Below are positions 44,884 through 56,643 of a DNA stretch of 64,000 bases, one piece after another; position 1 is the first letter of the stretch, and each line of letters starts with the position of its first letter. The DNA is from Piezodorus guildinii (taxonomy: Eukaryota; Arthropoda; Insecta; Hemiptera; Pentatomidae): assembly GCA_023052935.1 (NCBI GenBank), contig CM041292.1, positions 146,630,439 through 146,694,438 of the forward strand, given 5' to 3'. The translations under genes were made by a program, and so were the position numbers. A model generated the notes under the pieces. The model saw only the letters and a list, made by a program, of their open reading frames with translations. It made no database searches and had not been told where the DNA came from.

Positions 44884-45135
44884 ATAGAGATCCGTACAGT
44901 TTTTAGGTCAACAGCCGTGCAATGAGGTGTTAGACCTTGATCACGCTCAGCCGCCAGGTTTTTTCTCCAATTTGGGTATTCACTTTAAAGAGGCAGGATC
45001 TGCCCCAGGAGTGTCACCATACCCTAGGATCGCCCAACAACCAAAGTAACAGAATAAATAATATTCTGTCGTAGCCGGGATTCAAACCCAGGACACGAGA
45101 AATGGTAGACTCGTGCTCTATCCACTAGACCTCTT
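44884..45135 (-). mobile_element. SINE family A copy
   Basis: AATAGAGATCCGTACAG, GGTCAACAGCCGTGCAATGA, GATTCAAACCCAGGA (B box complement) and CTCTATCCACTAGACC match the family in reverse. It lies 187 bp downstream of the GPCR exon stop. Confidence 0.88.
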
Positions 45136-45300
45136 ACTTGTCCAAGGAATGTAATCCTTTGTTATTTCTGCGTAGGCATGAACTTTGACGGGTCGCGGAT
45201 CCGTGTTGGCCTACAATGTTTATGTTCCGTTCTAGAATGTCTTGTTATATCTCAGCCTTTGTTACCTCTTTATCGGGTTTTATAACTAATTTAAAAAGTT

Positions 45301-45306
45301 TTTATT
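45301..45306 (-). terminator. Poly-A signal for the GPCR exon
   Basis: AATAAA on the minus strand (TTTATT on plus), 15 bp past the stop codon at 45322-45324. This is close, so another downstream signal may be used. Confidence 0.4.
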
Positions 45307-45321
45307 ATAGTCTACAAACTA

Positions 45322-45594
45322 TTACTTTTTCCAATTAACTTTTGTTCGGTCTTCAAGATAAGTGTACTTAATGTTAAGATTTAAAGTTCGTTTTGACAGC
45401 CGAAATAGTTGAGAAGTTGCATTAGAATAAATGCCCGAGTTGTGTTTCTGGTCTCGGACATGTTTGAACAAATCTATTGTATATATTATTGGGTTCAAAC
45501 ATCTATTAGCTGATACAATGTAGTAAAGAGTAATGATTGGTGAAAAATCACTTATTAACAAATTATGACAGATGATAAGCACAATTGGCACCAG
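45322..45594 (-). CDS. Class A (rhodopsin-like) GPCR, last coding exon
   Basis: Starts after a strong acceptor (ATTATTATTATTTTAG at about 45595-45610 on the minus strand) in phase 0 and codes for 90 residues to a TAA at 45322. LVPIVLIICHNLLISDFSPI fits the end of TM6, extracellular loop 3 and start of TM7. TLYYIVSANRCLNPIIYT contains the (N/D)PxxY motif of TM7 (NPIIY at 45481-45495). LFKHVRDQKHNSG starts an amphipathic cytoplasmic tail (helix 8). The short Ser/Thr/Lys-rich tail ends VNWKK. Seven-TM upstream exons must lie at higher coordinates, but none was found up to 64 kb. The ligand class cannot be told from one exon. No frameshift is seen, so it may be functional, although an isolated exon could be a relic. 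Confidence 0.75.
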   Translation of the reverse strand: MVPIVLIICHNLLISDFSPIITLYYIVSANRCLNPIIYTIDLFKHVRDQKHNSGIYSNATSQLFRLSKRTLNLNIKYTYLEDRTKVNWKK

Positions 45595-45610
45595 CTAAAA
45601 TAATAATAAT

Positions 45611-46592
45611 AATGAAGAATTATGTATAATAATAAATAAATTTCTAACCCACCTAAATCATCTATGAATGCTGCAGTAAAAATCTATGTAAGGAGTTTTC
45701 TCCGATCAAAAAATATAGAAATAATATTGAACAAATATAATAAGACATTGGCCATTAACAATTTAGAAACGTGGCCATAAAAATTGCATCACTATACTTT
45801 TCATTTGTTGTGGTAATAAATTTGATCCAACGAATATTTTTGGTTTTATCTACTTATTTATATCATATGCTTAAAGAAATAAATAAAAAAAAAATGTCTT
45901 AGTTCTTGCTAGTAGTTTTACCTACTAGAATAAAAGTTTTAATTGTGTCGAATTTAAGCATTTTCCTATCAGAGATAATTAACATTGTGAGAGACGGAAA
46001 AAAACAGTTTTAAAAATTAATATTATAATTCATTTTACAAGAGAACTTAAACTTCTATATTTTTGTATTGATTTATATTTGCTTTTCTTAAATATCCAAT
46101 CTAGAACATTATTGTTGAATTGAAAACTTCTTTGGGTGTGCTATCGATTTTTAGTAGGGGTGAAAGCTTTGATTTTAGTTCTGACGCTTGCGCTCAGTGT
46201 ATACTGAGATATGATAACGATATCCATTTCTGTGAACGTTATCGATACCGGTGTAATATCGGCACAAAAATATCGATATTTATAGTAATTTATTTCAGTA
46301 TGTATTTAATTGAATTAAAATCAGTTGCTAATGAAATGAGTAAAGATGTTAGATCAAATATGTCATAGAACTTAACTCTACTGTATATAATGTAAATATA
46401 ATGAATATCTTAATTGTCTTGACTCTAAAATATCAATATTTGTAAATATCATTAAAACATTACTTTGCATGAAAACATTTAAACATTCGTAAAAATAAGA
46501 TCTTACTGTTAATTTTAAAATCGTAGTAAAGGCGAAACCGAAAAGAATATCTTGATCATAATATGATATTTGAAAATTAAATAATTTAATAA
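45611..46592. other. Probable intron of the GPCR gene; nothing else recognised
   Basis: AT-rich. A more balanced plus-strand frame at 46120-46368 (SDACAQCILRYDNDIHFCER) has no recognised domain and I do not call it. Confidence 0.35.
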
Positions 46593-46601
46593 ATATATAT
46601 T

Positions 46602-46636
<35 letters not shown>
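46593..46636. repeat. (TA)n microsatellite
   Basis: TA repeats with two phase slips, directly abutting the 3' end of a minus-strand Jockey-type copy. Confidence 0.95.
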
Positions 46637-47495
46637 TTTTTTTAATAGATTTATTGCTATTTACAACTGTATAATGATATACATCTAGTAAATGAGATAC
46701 AAGATACAAATGTCATGGATTCACATGTGGGGATACTACCCATTGGCAGCTCTCCAAAGACTATGTTAAACTAGAAGGTCTTGTGGCCATCTCTTTTCAG
46801 ACGCCTCGGAGGATTATCAGGGATTGTAGAGGAAGCAAGGATTGAAACAAGTGGATTAGAGTGGGAATGGAGTTTGTCATGAAAGGAGTGGTACCTGGTT
46901 CGCGCCAAGTCAGCAACATAGGGAACGTTAAGGTCTTTATGGATGAGTTTATTTGTGACAAAATAAGGAGCGTTGAGGATTTTTGATTGCAAGGATTGGA
47001 GACGGGAAGAATTTTATGGTTTAGTAGAGCCCCAAATCTCTACTCCGTGAGTCAATATCGGTCTGATGATAGTCATATAGATGAGCCTTTTGTACTTAAG
47101 TGGAAGGTTAGAGCGTTTGTCTAGTAAGTGTTGAAGTAGTCGAAAACGTCGGGCAGTTTCTTGTCTTTTCAGTCTTGTATGAGGGTTCCAAGTAGACGTT
47201 TGTCCAGGTGCAGTCTAGGTATCGGATCTGTTCAACCGGGACAAGAGGAATGTTATTGAAGGATACTGTTGGGCAGGATGTCATAGGTTTACGACGAAGG
47301 GTAAAGGTGATTTGGTGGGATTTATTGGAATTTATTTTTATTCTCCAGTTCTGACACCTACTTCAAGATCTTTGATGTGTGATTGAAGAGTTTGGGAGGC
47401 AATAGTTGGATCGTTGTTGACTGATAACACACATGTGTCATCAGGATAGGTAGAAAGGAAAGTGCTAGGATGGGATGGGATATCAGCTAATTTTA
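46637..47495 (-). pseudogene. Jockey-type LINE: RT palm end to C-terminus
   Basis: Minus-strand translation includes DIPSHPSTFLSTYPDDTCVL (the Jockey YADDT catalytic box, with Ala replaced by Pro) near 47430-47490. Next come SHIKDLEVG, the IRY-equivalent, KILNAPYFVTNKLIHKDLNV (46920-46992 region) and RRLKRDGHKTF. It is longer than the copy at 31.8 kb but has frameshifts and stops. The loss of the catalytic motif makes it inactive. A T-rich tail at 46637-46644 marks the 3' end. Confidence 0.8.
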
Positions 47496-48331
47496 ATAAT
47501 ATAGATTTCAATTAAGCACAATGTATATTTCATTACTAATTAAAACATCAATTGTTGACTTGAGAGAAACTGAGGTTATCTCTATGAAAAAACTATAAAT
47601 CTTATTCCTAAATGTCTGAATTACCTTTTTACAAAAGGCGGAAATGTGTTATTTGTTCCACCAACTCATACAGTCTGCAGTGACAATCAGATTAAGATGA
47701 CATTCTTCAAGATGATATATCTCTTTAGGTTGATGGTGTTTACAATTAAATGAAACAATAATTAAAAAAAACCATGCATTCTCAACATAATCTAATTTAA
47801 CCGTACTCTTCTTTCCAGCGCGAATCGAGAATTAAAAAAAAGTTTTCACTTCTATCGGTAGGTCCTAAGACGCCTGAATTATAATTTTTTTTTATGTAAT
47901 AAGGATTTTTATTACCGCGACTGTATATCTGGACAGAGAAAATGAATAAAAGTGTAATAAATCATGATTGGACCTAAATTAAAGAAACATCTGTATGTGG
48001 GAAAATGAGGCTCATACTCCAGATTAGACGGCGTTTATTACAAGTATATGAGGCATAGATGGTATCGAGATAGGATCTTTTAGCTCTATCAAAACAAGGT
48101 TTATTATGATTATTTGTTAGGTCTACCAACCTTTATTAACGACTAACAGGTTATTAACATGAAAAAACAGAGGATGATAGATATTTAGTTTAGGCCAAGA
48201 TCGGGGTGTAAGTAGAAATTGTTAATTACGAGCCACTTTAGATGTTTACATTTGATAGACCACCCACGTGTGATGGTAAAATATAACTACCTGTTAATTG
48301 GAAATTCCTCCCGTGGGGATTAAGACTTTTT
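47496..48331. other. No gene; contains a Gli/Ci-type site
   Basis: 48200-48330 is balanced and non-repetitive. GACCACCCA at 48258-48266 is an exact consensus Gli/Cubitus interruptus site overlapping a CACGTG E-box (48265-48270). Such a 9-mer can occur by chance. Confidence 0.3.
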
Positions 48332-48538
48332 ATGTACCGGAAAGTAAACTATTACCGACCATATGTTTGTAATTTCTGTTTTGAAAGCGGACTACCGTGT
48401 CATCCTTTTATCGAGGCCGGCTGTGAGGAGATGCTGAAGATTTTTTGTCGAGCTATTAGCAAGTATAATGCCTTTGAAGAATGGTTCGAGATTGATCAAG
48501 TGCCTTTTGATGTAATAAATATTACCCAGTCATAACCT
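48332..48538 (+). CDS. Uncertain Cys-rich open frame, possible exon or CNE
   Basis: A 67-codon frame with varied codons: RPYVCNFCFESGLPCHPFIE then AGCEEMLKIFCRAIS, KYNAFEEWFEIDQVPFDVIN, ITQS and a TAA. The CxxC-type pairs might suggest metal binding, but I recognise no family. No good acceptor lies upstream (a bare TTAAG before ACTTTTTATG). The surrounding sequence is equally balanced in composition, so it may be conserved non-coding DNA. Confidence 0.25.
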
Positions 48539-49622
48539 AATGGAAGCCGTTCATGTATGTATATAGGATGTATGTTTCCATGGGCTAAAAAATATTAAAT
48601 TAAAAACGTGAATAAGTACGTTCGGAGTTTTCCTGGTAAATGGAGATAGTGGTCGACAGATGGGAATAAATAATCATTAGTTTTTTAATACTTAATTAAA
48701 AGCATATTATTATGGGATCAGTATCATATTATTATAATAATTGTATATATTATAATTAAATTAGCATCAGGTAAAAGTGAGCTATAAAAACTTGATTCTC
48801 ATAATTATAATTACCATGATTATTTGATTATTGTTATTTTATTTGAATTTATAAAGTCTCATTAACATTTAAATACCAAATAAATATTACTTTAGATCTG
48901 AAGTTTATTTTATTATTCATCCGAATTTTTCATAAAATGTGTATGGCCAAAACATAATCAGTTAGCATAATGAATGTAGATCTGTAATAAAACAAAATAA
49001 TCTTGTGACGGCTGTACTGATTTTAGTACAAAGTAAGGGTTGAAAAGTCTGGTATTTAATTAAAAAAATACAGTAAGTTGTATACCTTATTAGTATGTAA
49101 AACCTTTTTAGAGACCGAAAATTAGTATGTTTATAAAACTGTACCATCATTTAAAACATTTAAATTCCTACATTGATAATATTTATATGCACTATTAAAT
49201 TAAGTTTTTACTTAATTGGGTGTAAATTTGACGACACCCTTAACTTCTCTATATATCCACAGTCAACCATTCCCACTTCAAGTAAGTAGTTCTGATTTAC
49301 AATTAGTTTAAAATATTATATTTTATAAAATTGCCATGAAATCAGAATTTAAAAAAAAAATGTCTGTGGACATAAAATTAATTTCTTGATTGATCACTCT
49401 CCTAGAATACCCTTATGGCGGAAGTCGAAATGGAAAGGCAAATTAAAAAAAAAATAAATAAAAAAGGAATATATACAAACTAGCAGTGATAGCGCAAAAG
49501 ATAAATAAGAGATCCGGTATTATCTTAGAAGAAAAAATAATACTTTCGTATTGTCCTTTATATAAAAAGTAAGATCCATTAACAGTTAGTTGTAAGATAT
49601 CTTTATTTGTATTTCTTATTTT
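48539..49622. other. No gene recognised
   Basis: AT-rich sequence without supported features. Confidence 0.4.
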
Positions 49623-50485
49623 AATTTCACTTACTATAAATAGTAAGGGGAAGTATTGCGATCGTCAATTTTTTCGAATCCCAGTTTTCAACGGAAATCA
49701 CGTTTTAGGGTCACCTGAGTCCAAATAACCAAGTCCCGCAAAAACGTCTGTGTGTGTTAGTGTGGTACCTCCCGGGCGGAAACGGTATATCCTATGAAAG
49801 TTCATATTTAAGACAAATATACGCCCGAGACGTTAGAAAACCTTTTTCATAAAAATGAGCTTACCAGAAGAGCCACTTTATACCATGCATTTTGCACCTT
49901 TTTTAGAAATTTTATCAAAAACTGTTCCGACGATTTTGATTAAACTCGCTATATCGATGTAAAATTTAACGGGCTTTAATATCATGTAGTTTTCATTATG
50001 ATTAAAATGGTCTGACAGGGCTTAAATGCCGATATTGTACATTTTTTTCCTGTAAAGTAACTTTAATTTCGTAGATTTTATAAAAATTAATATATTATCT
50101 TGTTACCACCTATGAAAAACACATAAATATATAAGTTGAACGAATTGGATATTTAACTAAAGGAGAAAACTGAAAAAAAAATTTTTAATGCAATTTTTTT
50201 ATTTTGAACATAGCAACAGTAATATACACGTATAATATACTGTTGGAAAGCTGACGATTTTAGAATAAATATTATCTAGTGCACAAACTTTTAAAAGTTA
50301 ATAAAGAGTGATGAAAAGCAGATACAACTGATTATTTTAGATAATAATATAATAGATTTTTTAATAAAACACAAGTTTCTAAATAAATTCAATTTAATTA
50401 ATTCTTTAATGGTTTCACGTATTTTAATCTCTAACTGTATTAGAAAATTCTTTCATTGATTTTAAAAATGGAGGTAAGTGAAAGT
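49623..50485 (+). mobile_element. ACTTTCACTTAC-family DNA transposon copy 3
   Basis: Left end ATTTCACTTACTATAAATAG at 49624; right end GTAAGTGAAAGT at 50474-50485, the inverse of ACTTTCACTTAC. The interior shares CGAATCCCAGTTTTCAACGG, CACCTGAGTCCAAATAACCA, CCCGGGCGGAAACGG, GAGCTTACCAGAAGAG and TTCATTGATTTTAAAAATGG with copy 5. No ORF of transposase size. Confidence 0.85.
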
Positions 50486-52439
50486 CGTGTGTTGCCCGCA
50501 CTAGATTTTCATAATAGTTGTAAATGTTTTAATGTTTGGAATTAAAAAAAAAATCTATTGTGGATCCTATCTATGGTAAGAGTATGAAGGCCTTATCTCA
50601 AATAAAAGGTTTTTTAAGTCTGTAAAACTACTATTTAACTTAAATGAAAAACAAACAGAAGGAGAAGGTTTGACAAAACTTGTATGAAGTAAGATCATAA
50701 AATATTTTAGGATATGAAAGATAAATTGTAAAGGTGTTATTGTAGCCTTAGTATGGCAAGCAATAGCGGGAGGATCATTCAATAAATTAAAAACTTAATC
50801 AATGACCTCTTTATTGGAATGCATGAGAACAAATAATAAATTGCTTAACGAAACGGGCGGTTTGTTACAAAAACTAATTGAACGAGCGCATACGTTGTGT
50901 CGAAGTGAGTTGCTTGCTAAGGGATATTGTCTGGAATAAGTTAATAAGTTTTAAACTATTGCTAACGCCCACCACTGGTTCTTTAATTTTTTTAATCATA
51001 GTTATAACAGAGAACTTACAGATCAATTTAGCAACCATTTAAAATAACTTTTTTTTTTTTTTCGAAAAGTATCTACCTAACTATGAAAAAAGTTAAAATA
51101 TACAATTACGGAATTAATGGAAAAACAATAATGAGAAAAACAAGGAGACCACAGCCCAATTAGGCTGCACCAGTGCATCTTTTCCGGCACCTCATTGCTT
51201 ATTAATATATACTTTAATTAATTAACGGATTTTTAATAGAAAAAATAGATGGAGTGGAGGTGGAAAAACTCCGCTTAATTATTTTAATTCTTCTTAATGC
51301 ATGAGATTAAACATATGGTAAGTAACGATAAAAATATTTTGTTAAACAGGATTCCATTAGTGAAGGACAAGATAAAATGATTTGTCGGGCTGAAGGTTGA
51401 CATGGATTATCCATTTACATGGTTTGGGGCTTCATTTGATTAAACAGAAATGATAAATACCCTTATTTTTTGCTAGTTTACTAAATATTCTTCCTACATC
51501 CTGTTCTTATTTTCCCCGCATTTCGTACAATATTTCCTCGGACCAAAAGGTGAGCGCGGGGATTCATGACACAGTTAAAAACCTCCTTCTTCTAGCTAGG
51601 AACCGAGATACAAACTAGTAATTATTATTTTGTCATCAACTTTGGTTATCAGGCTGAAGAGCAACTAGACGCCAGCTTCTGCAACAACCCATTCGCAAAC
51701 CAAGCTAATATTTAATCGATCCCTCTTTGAACATTGTGATTTATAACAGTTTTATATACAAGATGAGAAATTACCTGCTTCATTGAAAATTAAGTAAATG
51801 AAACTTATCATATATTATTGACGAATTTATAGATCATATTGAAGATAGCTCGAAAAAAAATAAATCTAATTACAGAGAAATACAATAAAGAACGTAGAGC
51901 GTTATACAAGTTTATGATTGTATTCTCACAAACATTATAAATATAATTTTTGAACTATACAATTTTTTTTTTGTACAGAAGTGTTATTAAGAACATTTAA
52001 AGTAAACATTATAGAACATTACGTCTTTGCTACGAAGAAAGGAAATTATTGCAGATAATAATTCCCCTGGATCTCCCCTTTCCTTTGAAGGTAGTCAATA
52101 GACTATCTCCCGATGAGAATTCATAAGTTCACTTCTACCCTAAAATTTATCGATACGCTCGTTGTGTGTTTACCATATGTACCAAAGGTGACCCCACAAT
52201 ACGAATAACCAGGTTCCTACTTCGGACAAATCTGGCATTACCTCCAATAAAGAGATACCTTATTAACCTGCTGAACATTGCACCTGCAATTTCTATTCTT
52301 ATTTCCATTGTCAATCTTTTTCTTCAATGAAGATCTAAACAAGTTGTACATGCGTACAGTTGACCGCAAACTGAAATAGTACATTAATTTGACTGAATAA
52401 ATTGAAATCTGAACTAAACACAAACCGAAAATAGAATGA
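50486..52439. other. No gene recognised
   Basis: AT-rich with mild islands at 50870-51000 and 51530-51730. No domain-bearing frame found. Confidence 0.4.
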
Positions 52440-52830
52440 AAAAGCCGAGATCAGCAAACATTGCGTCGACTAAGTGAAAGGTAGAGTTGCAAACGGTGAC
52501 TCACACCCACGCCTCGGCTTGCCGTTTATTACAAACAGCTGTTGGCCAAACCGGGCCGCGAACAGACAGACGGACTGACTCCATAACGGAAGACAAAGAG
52601 AAGAAGGGGAGAGATGATGAAGGAACTGAATGGAAGCGGTCTCTTGTGAATGGAGAGTCGCTTGCACCTGTTCTCTACTCGCCCACGCCGCCATTTGCAT
52701 AACTGCCGCTGCCTCCTCGATAGCTCTGTCCTCGCAACAACTGCCTCCTTTTTCCTAACCTTGAGGAAGAGGATGGATGTCTTAGAGGGATCATTTATTT
52801 TCTTCAATCACGATGGACGGTATGAATAAC
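52440..52830. promoter_or_regulatory. GC-richer island, candidate promoter or conserved element
   Basis: Stands out as the most GC-balanced non-transposon stretch. It includes ACACCCACGCCTCGGCTTGCC, AAACAGCTGTTGGCC, AACCGGGCCGCGAAC, GCCATTTGCATAACTGCC (octamer) and a purine block AAGAGAAGAAGGGGAGAGATG. Frames are open on both strands over 60-90 codons, but none has a domain, repeat bias or clear splice sites. A 5' UTR, first exon or enhancer are all possible. Confidence 0.35.
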
Positions 52831-54839
52831 TCAAAACACTTAATCATCAATTCGATGTTATTCTACTTTTCACACTGCTATTAATAAGTAGGTAACCTGT
52901 AGGATAAGCATTTCTAAAGGAAAGGAGAATCGTAGTTATTAGATTATGCATGTATGTGTATATTTTTAAGAACAAATTACTATTTTTGAAGTGCAATAAA
53001 AATTCTTGAGTTATCAGATTATCATTATCACATTCAGATAGGCAAATAAGTGATGTTTTACTTCAACTTTTAACTTTTAGATTATTTTTTCGTGTCGCAA
53101 TAATTGAAAATCGCTAATTTTTTCGATAGCTCAAAATATAATGATATGTCAGGATTGAGGATGTAGTAGTATAAGTAGTACCCATTAGTGTTTTCACGTT
53201 GATTGTATGAAAGATTTACACTTTATATGTTAAATATAAACATTTTTAAAACATTTAAGTTGTAAATCATGAATCCATGGTATTTGTAAACGTGTTCTAT
53301 TTTTTATAAGATGGTGAAAACATTGGTAATTTTGTTTCCTTTAATACATGTAGAAAAATATTTCGTAGAGATTTTGTTGACGAAAAACAGAAAAATAGAA
53401 ATATCAAACGAAAATTGTCTAACTTTAATAAGAAATGTATTTTAAACTGTAAAGAATTTTCAATTAAAGATTTAAAATAACTAAACAAAAATAGAACAAG
53501 CTATATCGGATGAGCCATATTTTTATTTTGTTTGTTTAAATACTATAATTTATAAATAGTGTATAATTTTAATTTTTTTTTTTGTTTTATGACGGCATAA
53601 ATAAAGGAACTTCCTAGTAGACGGTATATCCATGCCAGTAATCTGTGTATTGTAAATAAAAGAAAAGAAATTGTCAATAAAACACCATTGTTTATCTATT
53701 AATTTATCAACCTAATCTGTATCTGTTTAGTTCAGTTAATTATGGAGCGAATAAAACTCTTTATTTTTATGCTTTGCCATGAAAGTAACGCTATAGAAAA
53801 TCTCGCAAAGCCAGAAGCCCTTTATTATATACGCTTTTATTGGCTGTCTCATTTCTAAAGAAAGTTAAATAATAGATCTGGTTACAAGAATAAACCTAGG
53901 CATAACTAATACCACTTTTCGATTATTGGTCCATTATAAATTTATTAATGCAATACAGGTTTTAAAAATTGAAATAAATGGTATGATTGATAAAAATAAA
54001 TCATTACAAAAATCGAGTTGTTCCACTTCTGAATCTATTGTCTAGTCAACTTTCACCGTGTCTATCTTCTAACCAGAATGTAAACTTCGCCTTCTCTAAC
54101 ATCATCTTAACGGTAATTTTTGTTATTTAACGGATTTAGTAGTTAAGAAAATAAAATTGTAAAATATAAAGATTAAATAAAATCTGTTAATTATGTCTTT
54201 TTACATGCTGTGAAGAAGATGAAACGTTATGTTGAATGTTTACAGTTATGCTATAGAAGCCTTTAAATGATTTCGTAATTTTAAATGACTTGTAATTATT
54301 AAGAAAATAAACGTCAAACGTGTTACTAATAATATTTATAACGCAGAGCTTAACGTCCATGTTATCTTGTTACGACTGGCTATAAAAAATAAGGACTTAA
54401 AAAAAATTACTAAGCATTGAGACCTTGGTACCTGCCAACGATACTGCAAGTGGAATGCCGGCAAGGAAATATTTATTTGCAAGAAATGACTGCATAACAT
54501 AACTATGTGTTTGCTATCGACTGTTAAGCAAACAGTTTTAATGTATTTCTATTTATACAGAGGTACACGATAGCATTGTGTAGTCAGCAGCCAATTAATT
54601 TTGTGTATTTATATTTTCTTGATGTTTTCCGCCATGATGTAATCTGCAATATGAATCATATGGCCAATGTATATTCGATGTATACGGGAAAACAGGAGAA
54701 AATATACATTAAAAAATCTGGTGTGGGAAACAGACGCCTTTCACTTTCCTCCGTTGTTAAAATAAATATAACAACTGATAGAGTTAAATAACTGAAAGAA
54801 TTATTTTTATGTTGGAAACCTATGCTTTATATTAAATAA
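52831..54839. other. No gene recognised
   Basis: AT-rich sequence; short open stretches at 53297-53488(-) and 54576-54791(+) lack domains. Confidence 0.4.
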
Positions 54840-55523
54840 TATAAAATTGTTATCTTACAATTAGTTAGTTTTATCCGCTTTTCATCACTCACCGTTACAT
54901 TTCACAACTTTGTGTATAAGATAGTATTTTTTTCTAAAATCTTTAGCTTTCCAACGGTATTATACATCTAAACTCTTATGTTCAATTACACAAAAATCAC
55001 ATTGAAAACTTCTTTTGCTCTTTTCTCCCAGAGTTAGATTTAGAATTCTTTCATCTTCTATATTTAACCATTTTTTATCAATGCTGACAAGATGATATGG
55101 TTAATTTTTTCAAATGTACTTTAGAGCAAGACAGTTTAAAATATAAGCATTTAAGCCCTGTCAGACTATTTTAATCAGAATGAAACCTATGTGATATTAA
55201 AGCACGTTTAATTTTACAACGAAATAGAGAGTTGAATCAAATTCGTTACAGCCGATTTTGAGAAACTCATAAAAATATGCTAATTGCATGGTATAAAGTA
55301 GCTCTTTCGGTCAGCCGATTTCAGAGAATAAGTTGCTGTAACATCAAGGGGATATAGTTGTCTCGAAAATTTCAGTTTTGTCCGACTCTTATTTTTCGAT
55401 CTTAACATATCATAGACCTTTTTGTGGGACTTGGTTATTTAGACTCAGGGGACCCTAAAACCGTTGAGAATTGGAAATAAAAAATTGTCTCGATCGATGT
55501 TTCATATATAGGTAAGTGAAAGT
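54840..55523 (-). mobile_element. ACTTTCACTTAC-family DNA transposon copy 4
   Basis: Its 5' end is GTAAGTGAAAGT at 55512-55523 (plus strand). CTCAGGGGACCCTAAAAC, AAGCCCTGTCAGAC, AATCAGAATGAAACC and AATCTTTAGCTTTCCAACGG match the other copies inverted. The far end near 54840 is decayed. This copy lacks the (TG)n tract. Confidence 0.8.
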
Positions 55524-56643
55524 AAAAAGATAACAGACGAAAATACACATAGCAAAATAAATAACTTTAAAAAATATATACAAAAATCTAAGAGCCATTT
55601 AAAGAGGCATCGAGAGGATGGAATATGCAAAAGCGGTTCGAGTTTTCTGTGAAGTGATATTTAAATAAGGACAGGCGACTGTGTTTTGAGGATAACGAAA
55701 AAGCAGAAACCGTTGGAACAGGTTAGAGTCTTGCCCTTATATGGCAGAAACTGACGAAGCCCACTACCAGTATTCTCTACGCTCACTCAGGCTTTTTCTT
55801 GGTCTCTTATGATTAATAATATATTGTAATATTGTGAAGTCATGACCGATTTTACTAGTGATAAAATATCATTAAAGTTTTAAATTAAAAAAATATATAT
55901 ATGTATGTAGAATATAAAACAAAAAATAAATTTTTATAGGAAAATTAGCTCATTATATTTATGGTATTAATATATATCTAGTATTCAAACAGTCATGTAT
56001 AATTATAATTTTTTATTTATTTCATTATAGGTATCTTTTTTATTATTTAAATTTTAAAAAATTTATTAGTATGTAGGAGAGAACATTTTGAGACACACTT
56101 CGAACACAAAAAAGTACGCTCGAAAAAAATTATTTTAATTTAATAATTTATACAGAAGAATGTTATGCTATTTTTCCGGTTTTTTTATCAAGAATGCTTC
56201 GAGGATATTTATAAGAAAGCTTTTTATCAGTCTGATATATATTAATTTTTATATTTTTGATATTAATACACACATTGCATTAACACACACATTGTATATA
56301 CCTTGTATACGATCAGTTTTGCTTATTTTATAACGATGATTATATCAAGATATAAATTTAAATCGATACAAAATAATAATTAAATGTGAATATTATATTA
56401 CAAATAACCTATTATATTAATGATAATAATATTTAACAGTACGCCTAGGAAAATAATTTTAATTAAACGATATTTTCCGAAGAATATTTAATCTGTACAA
56501 AATTTTTTCTTCGTTTTATAAAGCCGCTCAGAAAAGCATATTCCGTCGGTTTATTTCTGTGTATAATGAAACATTACAGAAACAAATGGCTTTTCCATTT
56601 TATTTATTAATTTTATAGATTTTATTTAATCTACTATTTATTG
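55524..56643. other. No gene recognised
   Basis: A somewhat balanced stretch at 55600-55800, then AT-rich sequence. No features supported. Confidence 0.4.

Noticed and set aside
44884..45135. SINE as 3' UTR exon of the GPCR gene
   Set aside because: It lies downstream of the stop and could be transcribed, but nothing in the sequence shows that; annotated only as a SINE.
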